In this document: positions 1-7,570 of the stretch, in pieces
Layout: every line of letters starts with the position of its first letter
Numbering within the stretch: position 1 is the first letter of the stretch
Source: Aquificota bacterium
GTDB taxonomy: Bacteria > Aquificota > Aquificia > Aquificales > Hydrogenothermaceae
Length of the DNA: 14,370 bases
Reading direction: 5' to 3'
Assembly: GCA_013153235.1 (NCBI GenBank)
Contig: JAADEU010000119.1
Coordinates: 1-14,370, forward strand
Made by a program: the position numbers and the translations under genes
Notes under the pieces: generated by a model
Told to the model about the DNA's origin: nothing
Databases searched by the model: none
What the model saw: only the letters and a program-made list of their open reading frames with translations

Positions 1-44
1 TATCATTTATATAACACTGTTATAAAAATAGGAGGTTTATCACT

Positions 45-644
45 ATGGCAACCGCTACTGACAAAAGCATGAGGGAAATTCGCTGGCATGGAAGAGGCGG
101 TCAGGGAACAGTTACAGCTGCAAAAATGCTTGCTTCAGCAGCAATCATCAGAGGCAAGCACGGACAGGCCATGCCTGAGTTTGGGCTGGAAAGGTCAGGA
201 ACCCCTGTTAAGGTATCAACCAGAATAAGTGACCATTACATAAACACAAGAGCTCCTGTTGATAATCCTGAAATTGTTATCATAACAGACCCTTCTCTCA
301 TGTTTACAATAAAAAATATCATCAAAGCAGGAACAGACGAAAATACCGTTTTTATTGTGAATACAAACTTCCCACCTGATAAGGTCAGAAAAATACTTGA
401 TATACCAAACAACGAACTGTGGATAGTTGACGCATCAAAAATCGCCCTTGAGGAGTTTGGAAGGAACATTCCTAACACAGCTGTTCTGGGAGCAGTGGTC
501 AGGGCAACAGGTATCGTTGACCTGGATGCCATGAAACAGGAAATAACTGAGGCATTTGAGGCCTCATCTAAACTCAGAGCATTACTTCCACAGAACCTCA
601 GGGCTCTGGAAAGGGGTTATGAGGAAGTTTATAAAGCAGATTAA
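45..644 (+). CDS. porG: 2-oxoacid:ferredoxin oxidoreductase (pyruvate synthase), gamma subunit
   Basis: Gamma subunit of a multi-subunit, CoA-dependent 2-oxoacid:ferredoxin oxidoreductase, a cytoplasmic enzyme that in reductive-TCA autotrophs carboxylates acetyl-CoA to pyruvate using reduced ferredoxin. The 199-aa length is normal for a separate gamma chain. Residues 12-25 carry the family signature (RWHGRGGQGTVTAA), followed by PEFGLERSGTPV near 44-55 and a RISDHYINTRAPV stretch near 60-72, all typical of PorG/KorC chains. The ATG at 45 follows GGAGG at 31-35 with a 9-nt gap. It is the first of four same-strand genes, gamma-delta-alpha-beta; an upstream operon member may lie outside the window. 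Family assignment is strong. The substrate (pyruvate versus 2-oxoglutarate) cannot be settled from this chain; pyruvate is the default guess. Confidence 0.9.
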   Translation: MATATDKSMREIRWHGRGGQGTVTAAKMLASAAIIRGKHGQAMPEFGLERSGTPVKVSTRISDHYINTRAPVDNPEIVIITDPSLMFTIKNIIKAGTDENTVFIVNTNFPPDKVRKILDIPNNELWIVDASKIALEEFGRNIPNTAVLGAVVRATGIVDLDAMKQEITEAFEASSKLRALLPQNLRALERGYEEVYKAD

Positions 645-659
645 TCTGCTATTACTCAT

Positions 660-690
660 AAAAGGGACTGTTTTAGACAGTTATTATAAA
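660..690 (+). other. Small intercistronic hairpin between gamma and delta genes
   Basis: The 78-nt gap between the first two oxidoreductase genes is the longest spacer in this operon. It holds a short inverted repeat, ACTGT-TTTAG-ACAGT at 666-680, followed by an A/T-rich stretch. The stem is only five pairs and no T-tract follows, so it is a poor terminator. It could be an RNA processing or stabilising structure, or chance. Confidence 0.25.
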
Positions 691-722
691 ATTACTTAAT
701 CAATAATCTGGAGGTTAATATA

Positions 723-1052
723 ATGGCATATGGAGAATGGACACTTAAAGCCTGGCACGAAATACCAATTGGTTCAATAGTTCCAGAGGCAGGCTCCAGT
801 AAGGTGAACCACACAGGTTCCTGGAGAATGCTCAGACCTGTTCTGAATACAGATAAATGTACCCACTGTCTTATTTGCTGGATTTTCTGTCCAGATGACT
901 CTATACCTGTTACACCACAGGAGAGATTTGAGACTGACTTTGAATACTGCAAAGGATGTGGAATCTGTGCAGTGGAATGTCCGTACGATGCTCTTGAGAT
1001 GGTTCCAGAGATGGAAATAAAGCTCAAAGAGCTTGAAGAAGAATTAGGTTAA
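723..1052 (+). CDS. porD: 2-oxoacid:ferredoxin oxidoreductase (pyruvate synthase), delta subunit (2x[4Fe-4S] ferredoxin-like)
   Basis: Ferredoxin-like electron-transfer subunit of the oxidoreductase. The 109-aa protein has two clear [4Fe-4S] motifs of the form CX2CX2CX3CP: Cys46/49/52/56 and Cys76/79/82/86. The N-terminal ~40 residues, including SWRMLRPV just before the first cluster, are typical of PorD chains and unlike free ferredoxins. The clusters carry electrons between the thiamine-diphosphate site of the alpha/beta core and external ferredoxin. The ATG at 723 follows a GGAGG at 710-714. The C-terminus is an acidic Lys/Glu-rich helix. It sits between the gamma and alpha genes, which fixes its role as a subunit of this complex. 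Confidence 0.92.
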   Translation: MAYGEWTLKAWHEIPIGSIVPEAGSSKVNHTGSWRMLRPVLNTDKCTHCLICWIFCPDDSIPVTPQERFETDFEYCKGCGICAVECPYDALEMVPEMEIKLKELEEELG

Positions 1053-1071
1053 AAATATGGAGGGTTAAAAT

Positions 1072-2265
1072 ATGGCTCAAACAAAAGTTATAGCTTTAAC
1101 AGGTAATCAGGCTGCCGCCGAAGCCATGAGGCAGATAAACTTTGATGTGGCAGCTGTGTATCCGATATCTCCTCAGACAGAGCTGATGGGATTTTTTGCC
1201 GAGTATGTGGCAAACGGTGAAGTAGACACCGAAATGGTTGCGGTTGATGGTGAGCACTCTGCACTTGCAACATGTATCGGTGCAGCAGCGGCAGGAGCAA
1301 GAACAATCACTGCTTCTGCAGGACCGGGTATCGCCTACATGGTGGAAAATATGTATGTAGCATCCGGTATGAGAATACCTATGGTTCTTCTGGATGTTAA
1401 CAGGGCACTCTCTGCACCTCTGTCAATCCACTGTGACCATGCAGACTCAATGCTCACAAGGGATACAAGCTGGATTTCTATCTTCTCTGAAAATGCCCAG
1501 GAAGCTTACCACAACATAATAATGTCTGTAAAAATCTCTGAAAAAGCGATGTTTCCTATAATAGTTAACTACGATGGATATATAGTATCCCACTCAATTG
1601 AGGATGTTGAGATACTGGATGATGAAACTGTGAGGAACTTTGTGGGACCTTCTGATATCCACAGAATCCCATACCCTCTGCTTGATGTAGACAAACCTGT
1701 CACTTACGGAGCAACTGCCCAGCCGGATTACTACACAGAATGTAAGTACCAGCAGCATGTTGACTTCCTCAAGGTTTACGATATCGTCAGGGAGGTCTTT
1801 GACGAATTTGCCGAAATCTCAGGCAAGAAATACGACTTTATAGAAGAATATAAAACCGAAGATGCAGAATACATTGGAATCTCAATGGGTTCATCCTTTG
1901 GTACCCTGAAAGATGCTGTTGACAGGCTGAGAGAACAGGGTAAAAAAGTAGGAGCTATAAAAATCAGACTATACAGACCATTCCCTGTTAAAGAGATAGC
2001 CCAGGCACTTTCAAAGGCAAAAGGCGTTGTTGTTCTGGACAGGGCTGACTCATTTGATGGAATAGGAGGACCTCTATTTAAGGATATAGCATCTGCACTG
2101 ATAGCTTCGGAAAACAGACCATACCTGCACAACTTCATCTACGGACTTGGTGGAAGGGAAATCCACGAGGAAGAATTTATGAGAGCCTTTGAAAGACTTG
2201 AGCGTCTTGAAAAAGGCGTAGACACAAGGGAAAACTTTGTTGAATACTTACAAGTGAGGGAGTAA
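1072..2265 (+). CDS. porA: 2-oxoacid:ferredoxin oxidoreductase (pyruvate synthase), alpha subunit
   Basis: Alpha subunit, carrying the pyrimidine-binding part of the thiamine-diphosphate site and a transketolase C-terminal-like domain. The 397 aa is a normal length. Visible signatures are VYPISPQTE at 29-37, DGEHSA near 59-64, the ASAGPGIAYM loop at 81-90, and RALSAPLSIHCDHADSM just after 120, where pyruvate enzymes show a close variant (family knowledge). The C-terminal third contains RLYRPFP and the VVVLDRADSF strand of the second domain. The ATG at 1072 follows GGAGGG (1059-1064). The beta gene begins 2 nt after the stop, so the two core subunits are probably translationally coupled. The RALSAP segment leans toward pyruvate as substrate, but this is not proof. 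Confidence 0.92.
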   Translation: MAQTKVIALTGNQAAAEAMRQINFDVAAVYPISPQTELMGFFAEYVANGEVDTEMVAVDGEHSALATCIGAAAAGARTITASAGPGIAYMVENMYVASGMRIPMVLLDVNRALSAPLSIHCDHADSMLTRDTSWISIFSENAQEAYHNIIMSVKISEKAMFPIIVNYDGYIVSHSIEDVEILDDETVRNFVGPSDIHRIPYPLLDVDKPVTYGATAQPDYYTECKYQQHVDFLKVYDIVREVFDEFAEISGKKYDFIEEYKTEDAEYIGISMGSSFGTLKDAVDRLREQGKKVGAIKIRLYRPFPVKEIAQALSKAKGVVVLDRADSFDGIGGPLFKDIASALIASENRPYLHNFIYGLGGREIHEEEFMRAFERLERLEKGVDTRENFVEYLQVRE

Positions 2266-2267
2266 CC

Positions 2268-3290
2268 ATGGCAAAAAAGAGACCTATAGCATTACTTTCA
2301 GAACTGGCTTCACATAAAGAAACATTTGGCGGTGATATGCCACTTGCCCCGGGACACAGAATGTGTATCGGGTGTGGAATCCCACCTATCGTAAACGAGA
2401 TTATACTTGCAATTAATGAACCTGTTATCGTTTCAAACGCAACAGGATGTCTTGAGGTTACAACAGGTGTTTATCCTGTAACAGCCTGGAATGTACCGTG
2501 GATTCACGTTAACTTCCAGTCTGCAGCAACGGTTATAGCCGGTGTTGAAACGGCATACAAGGTTCTGAAGAAAAAGGGTGTTATACCTGCAGACAAAAAG
2601 ATTCACTTCCTGGCCTTCGGTGGAGACGGTGGTTCTTACGACATCGGGTTCCAGGCCCTTTCTGCCACAGCTGAGAGGGGACACAACGTTCTGTATGTGT
2701 GCTACAACAACGAGGGATACCAGAACACCGGTTACCAGAAATCATCTGCTACACCAATAGGAGCATACACAAAAACAACACCTGTAGGTAAGGCAAAGGT
2801 AGGAAAACAGGAACCAAGGAAAGACTTGACAATGATAATGGCTGCCCACGGTGTTCCTTATGTTGCACAGGCATCCCCCCACATATTCAGAGACCTGACA
2901 AAGAAAACCAAAAAAGCCATATCAATGCCTGGATTTAAGTTTATAAATGTTCTTGAGCCATGTACCCTCTCATGGAGATTCTCTCCAGAGGACACAATGA
3001 GACTTGCCAAGCTTGCAGTTGAGACAAGGTACTGGCCTGTTTACGAGGTAATAAACGGAAAATACTGGAAGGTTAACATCAAACCTAAAAAACCAAAGCC
3101 AATTGAGGAATACATCGCTGCCCAGCCAAGGTGGAAGCACGTCCTTAAATACCCTGAAATCCTCGAGAAGATTCAAAAAGAAGTGGACGAAAAATGGAAC
3201 CTCCTGCTTCACCTTGAAGAGATGTCCAAAAAGCTGGCAGAAGACGAAGGGGTTGATTACGAGGAACTGTTCAAAGTTCCTGAAGATTAA
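2268..3290 (+). CDS. porB: 2-oxoacid:ferredoxin oxidoreductase (pyruvate synthase), beta subunit
   Basis: Beta subunit, binding the thiamine-diphosphate diphosphate with Mg2+ and one [4Fe-4S] cluster. The likely cluster cysteines are Cys33 and Cys36 (CIGC), Cys61 (NATGC) and Cys232 (EPC), the arrangement known for PorB chains. The TPP motif starts at GGDGGSYDIG (118-127) and continues to NNEGYQNTGYQ (147-157). At 340 aa it is slightly longer than many PorB chains because of a charged, helical C-terminal tail (about residues 270-340). The ATG follows the alpha stop by 2 nt, with the ribosome site (GAGGGAG) inside the end of porA. It ends the operon and is followed at once by a GC-rich hairpin. 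Confidence 0.92.
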   Translation: MAKKRPIALLSELASHKETFGGDMPLAPGHRMCIGCGIPPIVNEIILAINEPVIVSNATGCLEVTTGVYPVTAWNVPWIHVNFQSAATVIAGVETAYKVLKKKGVIPADKKIHFLAFGGDGGSYDIGFQALSATAERGHNVLYVCYNNEGYQNTGYQKSSATPIGAYTKTTPVGKAKVGKQEPRKDLTMIMAAHGVPYVAQASPHIFRDLTKKTKKAISMPGFKFINVLEPCTLSWRFSPEDTMRLAKLAVETRYWPVYEVINGKYWKVNIKPKKPKPIEEYIAAQPRWKHVLKYPEILEKIQKEVDEKWNLLLHLEEMSKKLAEDEGVDYEELFKVPED

Positions 3291-3296
3291 TAAAAC

Positions 3297-3315
3297 AGGG
3301 GGGATATTCCCCCCT
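3297..3315. terminator. Bidirectional terminator between porB and the DUF302 gene
   Basis: A perfect hairpin of seven pairs, A plus six G against six C plus T, with an ATATT loop, lies between two convergent genes (stops at 3290 plus and 3317 minus). On the minus strand it is followed by TGTTTTATTAA, a reasonable T-rich tail; on the plus strand the tail is weaker (ATTACT). It probably ends both transcripts, more efficiently on the minus strand. Confidence 0.75.
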
Positions 3316-3316
3316 A

Positions 3317-3805
3317 TTACTCATACGGAGTGTATCTGCTCTTCATAAACTTTCCCGCCGTTTTGTTCAGAATATCTATCATCTCCTCTTTTACCCTGTA
3401 CAGCATCTTTCTGAATTCAGGATTTCCTTTACCGTAAAGGTCTCCATACTCTGTAACATCCTCCACCATTATTTTTATGGAGTTTCCATCTGAAAAAATG
3501 GCCATTTTACAGGGTATTATGATTCCAATAGGCTTGAATCTCTCTATACCCTGCTTCAGATAACTGGATTTACACAGCAGATGTGTTTTGTATGGTTTTT
3601 TCATCCCTACAGTCTTATCAACATTTATCGTATGAATCACATCCCAACCGTGGCTGGAAATTTCCTCAAGCAGCTTTGCATTAACGGCCTTAAAAGAGCC
3701 CTTCTTTATTTCCACATAGTAGTAACCCTTCTCATACTGGACAAAGTCCTCATAGGCCTGGGAACCAAAAAAGATAAAAAGAACTGCCAGAAAAATCCTT
3801 ACCAT
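3317..3805 (-). CDS. Exported DUF302 domain protein
   Basis: A 162-aa protein with an N-terminal hydrophobic signal (about residues 2-17, MVRIFLAVLFIFFGSQA), so it is probably periplasmic or membrane-anchored. The C-terminal two thirds match the DUF302 pattern: a THLLCKSSYLKQGIE segment, then IGIIIPCKMAIFSDGN, with the conserved leucine-rich strand and a proline-cysteine at the position usual for the family. DUF302 proteins have no agreed biochemical role; they often occur near sulfur, heme or thioredoxin-like genes. Two cysteines (in LLC and IPC) could pair or bind a ligand. The ATG at 3803-3805 is preceded by a strong AGGGAGGTGG site. It is a single-gene unit, convergent with porB and divergent from the TPR operon. 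Confidence 0.75.
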   Translation of the reverse strand: MVRIFLAVLFIFFGSQAYEDFVQYEKGYYYVEIKKGSFKAVNAKLLEEISSHGWDVIHTINVDKTVGMKKPYKTHLLCKSSYLKQGIERFKPIGIIIPCKMAIFSDGNSIKIMVEDVTEYGDLYGKGNPEFRKMLYRVKEEMIDILNKTAGKFMKSRYTPYE

Positions 3806-3834
3806 AATACTCCACCTCCCTTAATAGACAGATT

Positions 3835-3848
3835 TATACTTAAGTATA
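3835..3848. promoter_or_regulatory. Perfect 14-bp palindrome upstream of the DUF302 gene
   Basis: TATACTTAAGTATA is its own reverse complement and lies 30-43 nt upstream of the DUF302 start codon, inside a divergent intergenic region. The placement near the expected minus-strand promoter makes it a candidate operator. It is AT-rich, so chance is a real alternative. Confidence 0.35.
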
Positions 3849-3882
3849 TTTTTCTTATAAAGATTAAATATGATTAATAATA

Positions 3883-3910
3883 TGTTCAGGGGCAATTTCT
3901 TGCTTATAAT
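3883..3910 (+). promoter_or_regulatory. Probable housekeeping promoter for the TPR-rsmA operon
   Basis: A perfect -10 hexamer TATAAT at 3905-3910 is preceded, with a 16-nt spacer, by a weak -35-like TGTTCA at 3883-3888. Transcription would start near 3917, leaving a leader of about 32 nt before the ATG at 3949. The -10 is convincing; the -35 is poor. Confidence 0.5.
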
Positions 3911-3948
3911 ATTTTTCTCTAAGGCAAATAAATAAAAGAGGAGAAATA

Positions 3949-4275
3949 ATGGGCAGTAGAATAGATATGCTCAAAAGGGCCCTTGAAAAGGACCCTGATA
4001 ATCCACTGGGTCTGTATGGGCTTGCCGTTGAGCTATTTAAAGAAAAGAGGTACGACGAGGCCATTTTATATCTGAAAAAATACATATCTGTACATGAAGA
4101 TGAAGGGGCAGCATACAGACTCCTTGCACAGTCGTACCTGGGTATCGGGGATATTGAAAAGGCAATAGAATATTACCAGAAGGGAATAAAGCAGGCGGAA
4201 AAATTCAACCATCAGTCAATGGTAAAGGAGTTCCAGCTGGAAATTGACAGCCTAAGGAGTAAAATAACAGGATAG
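3949..4275 (+). CDS. Small TPR (tetratricopeptide repeat) protein
   Basis: A 108-aa cytoplasmic protein with no signal peptide, made almost wholly of tetratricopeptide repeats. An N-terminal helix ends in DPDNPLGLYGLAVELFKEKR (first repeat, about residues 16-49), then GAAYRLLAQSYLGIGDIEKA (second, about 53-86), and a capping helix at 87-105. TPR units hold protein partners; no catalytic function is implied. The ATG follows GAGGAG (3938-3943). It opens a six-gene operon and its stop is 18 nt before the glycosyltransferase start. Small stand-alone TPR proteins of this type are common in Aquificota and related thermophiles. The specific partner is unknown. Confidence 0.8.
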   Translation: MGSRIDMLKRALEKDPDNPLGLYGLAVELFKEKRYDEAILYLKKYISVHEDEGAAYRLLAQSYLGIGDIEKAIEYYQKGIKQAEKFNHQSMVKEFQLEIDSLRSKITG

Positions 4276-4293
4276 CAAGAAAAAGGGGGTCGA

Positions 4294-5280
4294 TTGAAAA
4301 AAGTTCTTGTAGTCAGACTGTCTTCATTGGGAGATGTTATTCTGGCATCATCTGTTCTGGATCCCCTCTATTCTGAAGGATACAGGGTGGACTTTCTAAC
4401 CTTCAAACCATTTGGTGAACTTTTTTCCGGCGACCGGAGGGTCAACAGGGTAATACAGACCGACAGAAAAGAGCTATCCGATATATCAAGAATCAAAGAG
4501 TTCGCCAGAACTCTTGGAAGCTACGACTATATTATAGACCTACACTCAAATCCAAGAACATTTCTCCTTGGATTATTCTCAAAAGGCAAAGTTATCAGAT
4601 ACAGGAAAAATGCAATCAGAAGAAGGATACACATCTTCCCTGCAGGAAAGAAACTATTAAAACAGGACCTTTCCTTCAATGTGGTAAATGCCTACGGGGA
4701 AGCAATCAAAAGACTGGGGATAAGCCACGAAAAGTTCAGACCCTCCATAATTATCACAGAGGACGAAAAGTCCAGGGTCAGCCAGATTTTACCTGAAAGA
4801 TTTATCGCCATAGGTGCAGGTGCCAGATATCCTAACAAAGCCTATCCCTATTTTCCCCAGGTCAGTAAACTACTAACCGAATCCGGTATGGATGTTGTGC
4901 TTGTTGGTAGCAGAGAGGACAGGTCCCTGGACAGGGATGAATATCCGAAAGGGGTTATGGACCTGAGGGGAGAACTGTCATTGAGGGAAAGTCTTGCGGT
5001 AATATCCTGTGCCGAAGCCTGTATAAGCAATGACTCGGCAGTTGCCCATATGGCAAGGGCGGTAAAAACACCTGTACTGATGATATACGGCGCCACCTCA
5101 CCTGCCTTTGGATTTTACCCGTTTCCAGACGAAGGGAGTTATATTTACAAAAACCTTGAATGCCAGCCCTGTAACCTCCACGGAAAAAAACCATGTAGAT
5201 TTAATACAGTGGATTGTCTTAACATCCCACCTGAAACGGTTTTCCAGGAGGCTCTTAATCTGATAAAAAACAGTTTATAA
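4294..5280 (+). CDS. Glycosyltransferase family 9 (ADP-heptose:LPS heptosyltransferase-like)
   Basis: A 328-aa GT-B fold glycosyltransferase of family 9, the family of WaaC/WaaF/RfaQ that adds heptose to the inner core of lipopolysaccharide at the cytoplasmic face of the inner membrane. Evidence: the N-terminal VRLSSLGDVILASSVLDPL (residues 6-24), the donor-site half with FIAIGAGARYPNKAYP near 170-185, CISNDSAVAHMARAVKTPV near 243-261 followed by MIYGATSPAFGFYP, and a C-terminal cysteine group (C-x2-C then two further Cys) as in heptosyltransferases. The start is a TTG after AAGGGGG (4283-4289); no better ATG or GTG exists nearby and the first residues (KKVLVVRLSS) match the family start. The exact sugar and acceptor are not determinable. 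It fits with galU in the same operon as envelope-sugar chemistry. Confidence 0.85.
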   Translation: MKKVLVVRLSSLGDVILASSVLDPLYSEGYRVDFLTFKPFGELFSGDRRVNRVIQTDRKELSDISRIKEFARTLGSYDYIIDLHSNPRTFLLGLFSKGKVIRYRKNAIRRRIHIFPAGKKLLKQDLSFNVVNAYGEAIKRLGISHEKFRPSIIITEDEKSRVSQILPERFIAIGAGARYPNKAYPYFPQVSKLLTESGMDVVLVGSREDRSLDRDEYPKGVMDLRGELSLRESLAVISCAEACISNDSAVAHMARAVKTPVLMIYGATSPAFGFYPFPDEGSYIYKNLECQPCNLHGKKPCRFNTVDCLNIPPETVFQEALNLIKNSL

Positions 5281-5313
5281 TGTTTATACTACAAAAATTT
5301 CGGAGCCTGGAAA

Positions 5314-5949
5314 ATGGAAAAAAAGAAAGTTCCCCTTGAAAAAGATGTGGATATAGAGTTTGAATACAAGGTTTATATGATTTATGACTTTTTAAAAAGT
5401 AACCTGAAATTTGTAATTGCCGGTGTCGTTCTGGTTGCCCTTCTAATTGGGGCGTTTTTTTATTACAAATACCAGCAGGAAGAAATTTTAAACAGGTCCT
5501 CTGTGATGGCCTACAACATTCAGAAGGCATTCTCACAGAAAAAGTACGATGAGGCCCAGAAGCTGATAGAAAAACTGAAAAAGGAGTACCCTGACTCCCC
5601 ATTTGTGAAGGTTGCCCTGTCATACGAACTGCTGATTAAAAAAGAGAAAAACAGCATAAGTCCAGACGACCTTAATGAACTACAGGTAAGGGTAAAATCG
5701 AAACAGCTAAACAGCGGGCTGACAGAGTTTAAGGGATACCTCTACTTTAAAAATGGGGATTACGGAAAAACACTGGGGGTAATAAAACCTATAAACCAGG
5801 AATTTTACAACTATGTATCTGCACTGACCCTGAAGGGATTCACCCTGAAAAAACTGGGTAAAGATGACCTTGCACTTGAAGCTTTTAAACAGGTTCAGGA
5901 ACTTTCAAAATATGAGTACTTTAAACTTATAGCCAAAGAAAATATGTGA
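5314..5949 (+). CDS. Membrane-anchored TPR / YfgM-like protein
   Basis: A 211-aa protein with a charged cytoplasmic N-terminus (about 1-30), one transmembrane helix at about 32-52 (FVIAGVVLVALLIGAFFYY) and a C-terminal region of helix pairs outside the membrane. The latter looks like degenerate tetratricopeptide repeats: AQKLIEKLKKEYPDSPFVKV (first), then LTEFKGYLYFKNGDYGKTLG and ALTLKGFTLKKLGKDDLALE. Topology and length resemble YfgM-type proteins, which in E. coli associate with the SecYEG translocon and periplasmic chaperones. That role is only a hint here because sequence similarity is weak. The ATG follows GGAG at 5302-5305. The gene starts 33 nt after the glycosyltransferase and its stop is 11 nt before purC. 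Confidence 0.65.
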   Translation: MEKKKVPLEKDVDIEFEYKVYMIYDFLKSNLKFVIAGVVLVALLIGAFFYYKYQQEEILNRSSVMAYNIQKAFSQKKYDEAQKLIEKLKKEYPDSPFVKVALSYELLIKKEKNSISPDDLNELQVRVKSKQLNSGLTEFKGYLYFKNGDYGKTLGVIKPINQEFYNYVSALTLKGFTLKKLGKDDLALEAFKQVQELSKYEYFKLIAKENM

Positions 5950-5960
5950 AGGAGGTACAG

Positions 5961-6671
5961 ATGGAAAAAAAAGAAAAACTGTACGAAGGTAAGGCAAAAA
6001 TAATATACGCCACAGACGAGCCAGACAAAGTCATAGCCTACTATAAAGACTCTGCAACGGCATTTGATGCCGTTAAAAAGGCTACTATACAGGGAAAAGG
6101 TGAACTGAATAACAAAATCGCCTCATTTTTCTTCAGCCTTCTGAATGAGAAAGGTATTCCCACCCACTTTATAAAACAGCTGTCAGACAGGGAAATGCTG
6201 ATTTACAGAGTTGAGATTATACCTGTAGAGGTTGTTGTCAGAAATATAGCCGCCGGAAGCATAGTCAGAAGACTTGGAATTCCGGAAAAAACAAAATTTG
6301 ACCCACCACTGGTTGAGTTTTATCTTAAAAATGATGAACTCCACGACCCTATAATTTGCGAGCAGCACATATACGCCATGGACCTTGCGAAGCCTGAAGA
6401 AGTTGCAAAGATGAAAGAACTTGCCCTTAAGGTGAATGAGATTCTCAAGGAGTTTATGGAAAAACAGGGAATTATCCTTGTTGACTTTAAGCTGGAGTTT
6501 GGAAGGAAGAATGGTGAGATTGTTCTGGCTGATGAAATCTCACCTGATACATGCAGATTCTGGGATGCAAAAACAGGTGAAAGTCTGGATAAAGACAGAT
6601 TCAGATTTGACCTTGGAGACCTCATTGAGGGATACAAAAAGATTCTGGAGAAGATAGAGAAGGAAAAGTAA
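5961..6671 (+). CDS. purC: Phosphoribosylaminoimidazole-succinocarboxamide synthase
   Basis: SAICAR synthetase of de novo purine synthesis: joins CAIR and L-aspartate with ATP hydrolysis, in the cytoplasm. Diagnostic segments are LYEGKAKIIYATDE at 7-20 (nucleotide-binding strand), GKGELNNKIAS, EVVVRNIAAGSIVRRLGI (the signature V-R-N-x-A-A-G-S), VDFKLEFG and LADEISPDTCRFWD near the C-terminus. The 236-aa length is normal. I place the start at the ATG at 5961 because a strong GGAGG (5951-5955) sits 5 nt before it; an in-frame GTG at 5946 would add five residues and put the ribosome site inside the gene. It is co-transcribed with envelope and rRNA-modification genes, an unrelated mix typical of Aquificota operons. 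Confidence 0.95.
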   Translation: MEKKEKLYEGKAKIIYATDEPDKVIAYYKDSATAFDAVKKATIQGKGELNNKIASFFFSLLNEKGIPTHFIKQLSDREMLIYRVEIIPVEVVVRNIAAGSIVRRLGIPEKTKFDPPLVEFYLKNDELHDPIICEQHIYAMDLAKPEEVAKMKELALKVNEILKEFMEKQGIILVDFKLEFGRKNGEIVLADEISPDTCRFWDAKTGESLDKDRFRFDLGDLIEGYKKILEKIEKEK

Positions 6672-6688
6672 AGGAGAGGAAGCGTCTT

Positions 6689-7570
6689 ATGGAAAAAATC
6701 AGAAAAGCTGTTATACCTGTGGCAGGATTCGGGACCAGATTCCTCCCTGCCACAAAAGCCACCCCAAAAGAGATGATGCCTATAGTTGATAAACCGATTA
6801 TCCAGTATATCGTTGAGGAGGCGGTTGCCTCAGGAATAGAAACAATAATATTTGTTACAGGTAGACATAAAAGGGCCATAGAAGACCATTTTGATTACGC
6901 ACCTGAACTGGAGTACGCCCTTACCAAAAGTGGGAAAGAGGAGTACGTCAACATAATCAGGGAAATTTCCGATATGGCAGATTTTGTTTATATCAGGCAA
7001 AAAGAACAGCTTGGTCTAGGTCATGCCATTCTCATGGCAGAGCATGTGATAGGAAATGAACCATTTGCCGTCCTTCTGGGGGACGAGCTAATCATAAACA
7101 ACGAAAATCCAGGGATACACCAGCTTATCGAGGTTTATAGAAAGTTTGGTAAATCCGTACTCGGTACAACAGAAGTTCCAAAGGAAGAAACATACAAGTA
7201 CGGCATCGTTGAAGGAACATTCATAGAAGACCACATCAGGCTGGTAAATTATCTTGTCGAAAAACCTGACCCTGAAGAGGCCCCATCAACTTCCGCCATC
7301 ATAGGCAGGTACATACTGACCCCTGACATTTTCAACGCCCTGAAGAGAACCCCATTTGGCAAAGGTGGAGAACTGCAACTGACAGATGCACTGATGACCC
7401 TCAGGAAAGACGAGGTGATATACTCAAAAGACATAGAGGGTATCAGGCACGATACAGGAAACAAACTGGGATACATAAAGGCCATAATCGATTTTGCCCT
7501 TGAAAGAGCCGATACAAAAGACTTTGTGAGGGAACTTATTATCAATAAGGCCAGAGAACTTGAAGGGTAA
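6689..7570 (+). CDS. galU: UTP--glucose-1-phosphate uridylyltransferase
   Basis: Makes UDP-glucose from UTP and glucose-1-phosphate, supplying sugar donors for polysaccharide and lipopolysaccharide synthesis. The 293 aa match bacterial GalU in full: the nucleotidyltransferase signature AVIPVAGFGTRFLPATKATP at 7-26, MMPIVDKPIIQYIVEEA, the VTGRHKRAIEDHFD segment, QLGLGHAILMAEH, the LLGDE metal/nucleotide loop, and YIKAIIDFAL near the end. The ATG at 6689 follows AAGGAGAGGA. The gene ends in an 11-nt overlap with rsmA, implying translational coupling. Its place one operon with the family 9 glycosyltransferase fits a shared role in envelope sugars. A related glucose-1-phosphate thymidylyltransferase is less likely, since RmlA proteins use a different N-terminal motif. 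Confidence 0.93.
   Translation: MEKIRKAVIPVAGFGTRFLPATKATPKEMMPIVDKPIIQYIVEEAVASGIETIIFVTGRHKRAIEDHFDYAPELEYALTKSGKEEYVNIIREISDMADFVYIRQKEQLGLGHAILMAEHVIGNEPFAVLLGDELIINNENPGIHQLIEVYRKFGKSVLGTTEVPKEETYKYGIVEGTFIEDHIRLVNYLVEKPDPEEAPSTSAIIGRYILTPDIFNALKRTPFGKGGELQLTDALMTLRKDEVIYSKDIEGIRHDTGNKLGYIKAIIDFALERADTKDFVRELIINKARELEG

Noticed and set aside
666..680. Terminator between the gamma and delta oxidoreductase genes
   Set aside because: Stem of only five pairs, no T-run, and the next gene is a subunit of the same complex; listed only as a small hairpin.
3581..3877. 98-codon open frame antisense to the DUF302 gene
   Set aside because: It lies opposite a protein with a signal peptide, recognisable domain and strong ribosome site; the translated product looks like a shadow.
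3889..3903. Possible sigma-54 box (GGGGCAATTTCTTGC) upstream of the TPR operon
   Set aside because: The GG and GC are 9 nt apart in the better register; the 10-nt register loses the rest of the -24 consensus. A perfect TATAAT just downstream explains the promoter better, and the shared upstream element is absent.
5946..5960. GTG start for purC, five codons upstream
   Set aside because: The GGAGG ribosome site falls within this extension and fits the ATG at 5961 with 5-nt spacing.
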